Source of the DNA: Acidimicrobiales bacterium
GTDB lineage: Bacteria; Actinomycetota; Acidimicrobiia; Acidimicrobiales; JAHWLA01
Assembly (NCBI GenBank): GCA_035536915.1
Contig: DATLNE010000010.1
Location: 62,001-126,000, forward strand
Reading direction: 5' to 3'
Length of the DNA stretch: 64,000 nt
Shown piece after piece: positions 62,084 to 64,000 of this stretch. Below the pieces are notes generated by a model, which was given only the letters and a program-made list of their open reading frames with translations, did no database searches and had not been told where the DNA came from. How positions within the stretch are numbered: the stretch's first letter is position 1; each line of letters begins with the position of its first letter. Both the position numbers and the translations under genes were made by a program.

Positions 62084-63103
62084 CTACTCCTCCCGGTCGC
62101 GGTACAGGCGGCGCTGGGCCTTGGTGTGCACCTTCCACACCTTGGTGACTTCCTTGCGAGCCACCGGGTCGGCCCGCAGGCGCTCGGCCGTCGTCTCTCG
62201 CACGAGCTTGCGGTAGCTGGCCAGCCGGGCCGGATGGAGGTCGCCGCTCGCCACAGCGGCAGCCACCGCGCAGTCGGGTTCGACCTCGTGGGTGCAGTCG
62301 GAGAACCGGCATTGGCCCGCGAGGGCTTCGATGTCGGGGAACGTGGCCGCCACGGCATCGTCGCTCGCGTCGGTGCCCAGGCTGCGCAGGCCGGGCATGT
62401 CGATGAGCGAGCCCCCGCTGGGCAGCGGCACCAACTGGCGTGACGTGGTGGTGTGACGGCCGCGGTGGTCGTCCTCGCGCACGGCGCCCACGGCCAGGCG
62501 TTCCTCGCCCAGCAGGGCGTTGACCAACGTCGACTTGCCCGCGCCGGACGGGCCGAGGAACACCGCCGTCACCGGGTGGCGCAGCAGCGCTCGCAACTCG
62601 TCGAGCCCTTGTCCGGCGACGGCACTGGTGGCCACGAGGTCGACGGGGCCCAGGCGGCCCGCCATGTCGGCCACGGTGTCAGGCGGAGCCACGTCGAGCT
62701 TGGTCAGCACCACGACGGGCTGGGCGCCGCTGTCCCAGGCGATGACCAGTTCGCGTTCGACGCGCGTGGACGACAGGCGGTCGCCCGGTGCGGTGATCAG
62801 CACGAGGTCGACGTTGGCGGCCAGCACTTGGCGTCCGCCGTCGGGGTCGAGGCGACCGAGCGACGACCAACGAGGCAAGACCTCCACGACGGCATCGCCG
62901 TCGAGCACCACCCAGTCGCCAACTGCGGTGCCGGGGAAGGGCAGGAACTGCTCGCCGTCGAGGGTGGCGAGGCGACACCAACCCCGCTCCACGGCGACGA
63001 CACGGCCAGGCGCGGCACGGGGGTGCTCGGCAGCGGCGAAGAGCGCTTGCACGCGGTCGGACCATCCGACGGGCGCAAGCGGGTGCTGCAGAAGGTCTGA
63101 CAA
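62084..63103 (-). CDS. rsgA: Ribosome small subunit-dependent GTPase A
   Basis: 339 residues; TTG start 63103 with GAGGAG 8 nt upstream. OB-fold N-terminus, then a circularly permuted GTPase: G4 TKLD (134-137) precedes G1 GPSGAGKST (184-192) and G3 IDMPG. Zinc-finger tail CRFSDCTHEVEPDC. RsgA helps release RbfA during late 30S maturation. Confidence 0.95.
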   Translation of the reverse strand: MSDLLQHPLAPVGWSDRVQALFAAAEHPRAAPGRVVAVERGWCRLATLDGEQFLPFPGTAVGDWVVLDGDAVVEVLPRWSSLGRLDPDGGRQVLAANVDLVLITAPGDRLSSTRVERELVIAWDSGAQPVVVLTKLDVAPPDTVADMAGRLGPVDLVATSAVAGQGLDELRALLRHPVTAVFLGPSGAGKSTLVNALLGEERLAVGAVREDDHRGRHTTTSRQLVPLPSGGSLIDMPGLRSLGTDASDDAVAATFPDIEALAGQCRFSDCTHEVEPDCAVAAAVASGDLHPARLASYRKLVRETTAERLRADPVARKEVTKVWKVHTKAQRRLYRDREE

Positions 63104-63273
63104 ACGGGAGTCTCCTCGGACAGGGGCGCTCCCGGTCGGCTCAGCCGGTGGGAGCGCCTTGCGACAGGGAACGGGCGGCGCCGGCAGTCGTCGGCGTCAT
63201 GGCCCTCCCTTTCGTGTCGTAGGCGTTGGTTCGAACGGTACCGCACCTTCCAAGGCGTTGTTACGCTCGCCCG

Positions 63274-64000
63274 ATGGCGGCCCCCGAATCGACGCAGCAT
63301 CGCGTCAGCGCCGTCGTGCTCGCCTACAACCGCCGTGACGCGGTGGCCGAAGTGCTGGGCCACCTCGACAAGCTCCCCGCGGTCGACGAGGTGCTCGTGG
63401 TCGACAACGGGTCAGAGGACGACACCGCCGCGCTGGTGTCGTCGTGGGGCGGCAAGGTGCGGCTGGTCGACGCGGGGGGCAACTCCGGCATCGCCGGGCG
63501 CAACCTCGGTGGGCGAGAGGCCACCGGCGACCTCGTCGTGTTCCTCGATGACGACTCCTACCCGCTGCCCGGTGCGGTGGAGACGCTCACGGCCTTGTTC
63601 GACCGCGTGCCCCGCTTGGCGGTGGCGGGCGGGCTGGTGCGCGACGTCGACCCCGACAAGCGCGTCGTGCTCGACACCCAGGTCGGCACCTTCGACTGGT
63701 GGCTGCGGGGCGGTGCCAAGGGGGATCCGCCGCCGGAGGGCTTTCCCGCCTTCTTCTTTCCCGAGGGTGCCTGCATGGTGCGCCGCGCCGCCTTCCTCGA
63801 GGTCGGCGGCTTTTACGAGCCGTTCTTCTTTGCCTCGGTCGAAGTCGACCTCACCACCCGCCTGCTGGCTCGCGGCTGGGACGTTCGGTACCTGCCCACT
63901 GCGCCGTTCGACCACATGAAGGTGGGCACTGGACGCAAGCCGGTGCACGACGTGCTGGCACTGCGGGTGCGCAACCAGCTCTGGTATTTCTGGCGCCACT
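63274..64000 (+). CDS. Family 2 glycosyltransferase (3' end outside window)
   Basis: At least 242 residues from ATG 63274, open to the window end. GT-A start VSAVVLAYNRRDAVAEVLGHL, VVDNGSEDDTAAL, NSGIAGRNLGGREATGDLVVFLDDDSYP with the DDD metal-binding site, and FPEGACMVRRAAFLEVGGFYEPFFFASVEVDLTTRLLARGW. Rhamnosyltransferase-like wall or capsule enzymes have this pattern. TACGCT lies exactly 6 nt before the ATG, a leaderless arrangement. Confidence 0.92.
   Translation, partial: MAAPESTQHRVSAVVLAYNRRDAVAEVLGHLDKLPAVDEVLVVDNGSEDDTAALVSSWGGKVRLVDAGGNSGIAGRNLGGREATGDLVVFLDDDSYPLPGAVETLTALFDRVPRLAVAGGLVRDVDPDKRVVLDTQVGTFDWWLRGGAKGDPPPEGFPAFFFPEGACMVRRAAFLEVGGFYEPFFFASVEVDLTTRLLARGWDVRYLPTAPFDHMKVGTGRKPVHDVLALRVRNQLWYFWRH

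Overview
The window looks like chromosomal DNA of a high-GC actinobacterium. Indicators are a WhiB7-type regulator, ANTAR-domain proteins, a DUF222/13E12 HNH endonuclease with a mycobacterial-type SOS box, many GTG/TTG starts and probable leaderless promoters (a TANNNT box 6-8 nt before the start codon). Gene content is compatible with Acidimicrobiia, but that placement is inference. No rRNA, CRISPR array or replication origin was seen; there is one tRNA, tRNA-Val(TAC).

Layout. 1-8.9 kb (mostly minus): PucR-like regulator, CBS protein, an AidB-type acyl-CoA dehydrogenase coupled to an SRPBCC protein, then a 1645-residue secreted protein with tandem PIRST repeats and a gingipain-like (C25) domain. 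9-13.3 kb: a 1231-residue tandem cyclase/ATPase/TPR protein built like eukaryotic soluble adenylyl cyclase, and a phosphopantetheinyl transferase. 13.3-19.4 kb (minus): glutamate synthase gltB-gltD. 19.6-25.7 kb: a FIST sensor followed by two GGDEF-EAL proteins. 25.7-28.7 kb: inositol-phosphatase-like protein, whiB7 with a readable attenuator leader (WhiB7-like promoter, leader ORF, antiterminator/terminator pair), and a convergent group-2 sigma factor.

29.3-about 41.8 kb is an accessory island. A large serine recombinase ends inside tRNA-Val. Beyond it lie small self-contained modules: HTH operon, desaturase, membrane protein, DUF3800, toxin-antitoxin-like pairs, XRE plus nucleotidyltransferase, a secreted protein, VapBC and a membrane protein. 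Copies of a degenerate repeat of about 28 bp separate the modules, and a half-copy of the same repeat sits 8 nt from the tRNA at the recombinase end. This is the most novel signal in the window.

41.6-49.4 kb: a DHFR-like gene remnant, a DUF916-like plus WxL-like surface protein cluster, a YdeI-like protein, a cysteine-dioxygenase-like cupin, homocysteine S-methyltransferase with a coupled unknown gene, and a cysteine-peptidase-like/fibre-like pair. 49.6-56.6 kb: a signalling block (PAS-GGDEF-EAL, STAS, two GAF-ANTAR proteins, DUF1801, CrcB, and a kinase/GAF/PP2C fusion). 56.6-64 kb: rhodanese, a cyclase-like alpha-barrel protein, SOS-controlled HNH endonuclease, a small secreted peptide coupled to a fatty acid hydroxylase, cytochrome P450, RsgA, and a family 2 glycosyltransferase cut by the window end.
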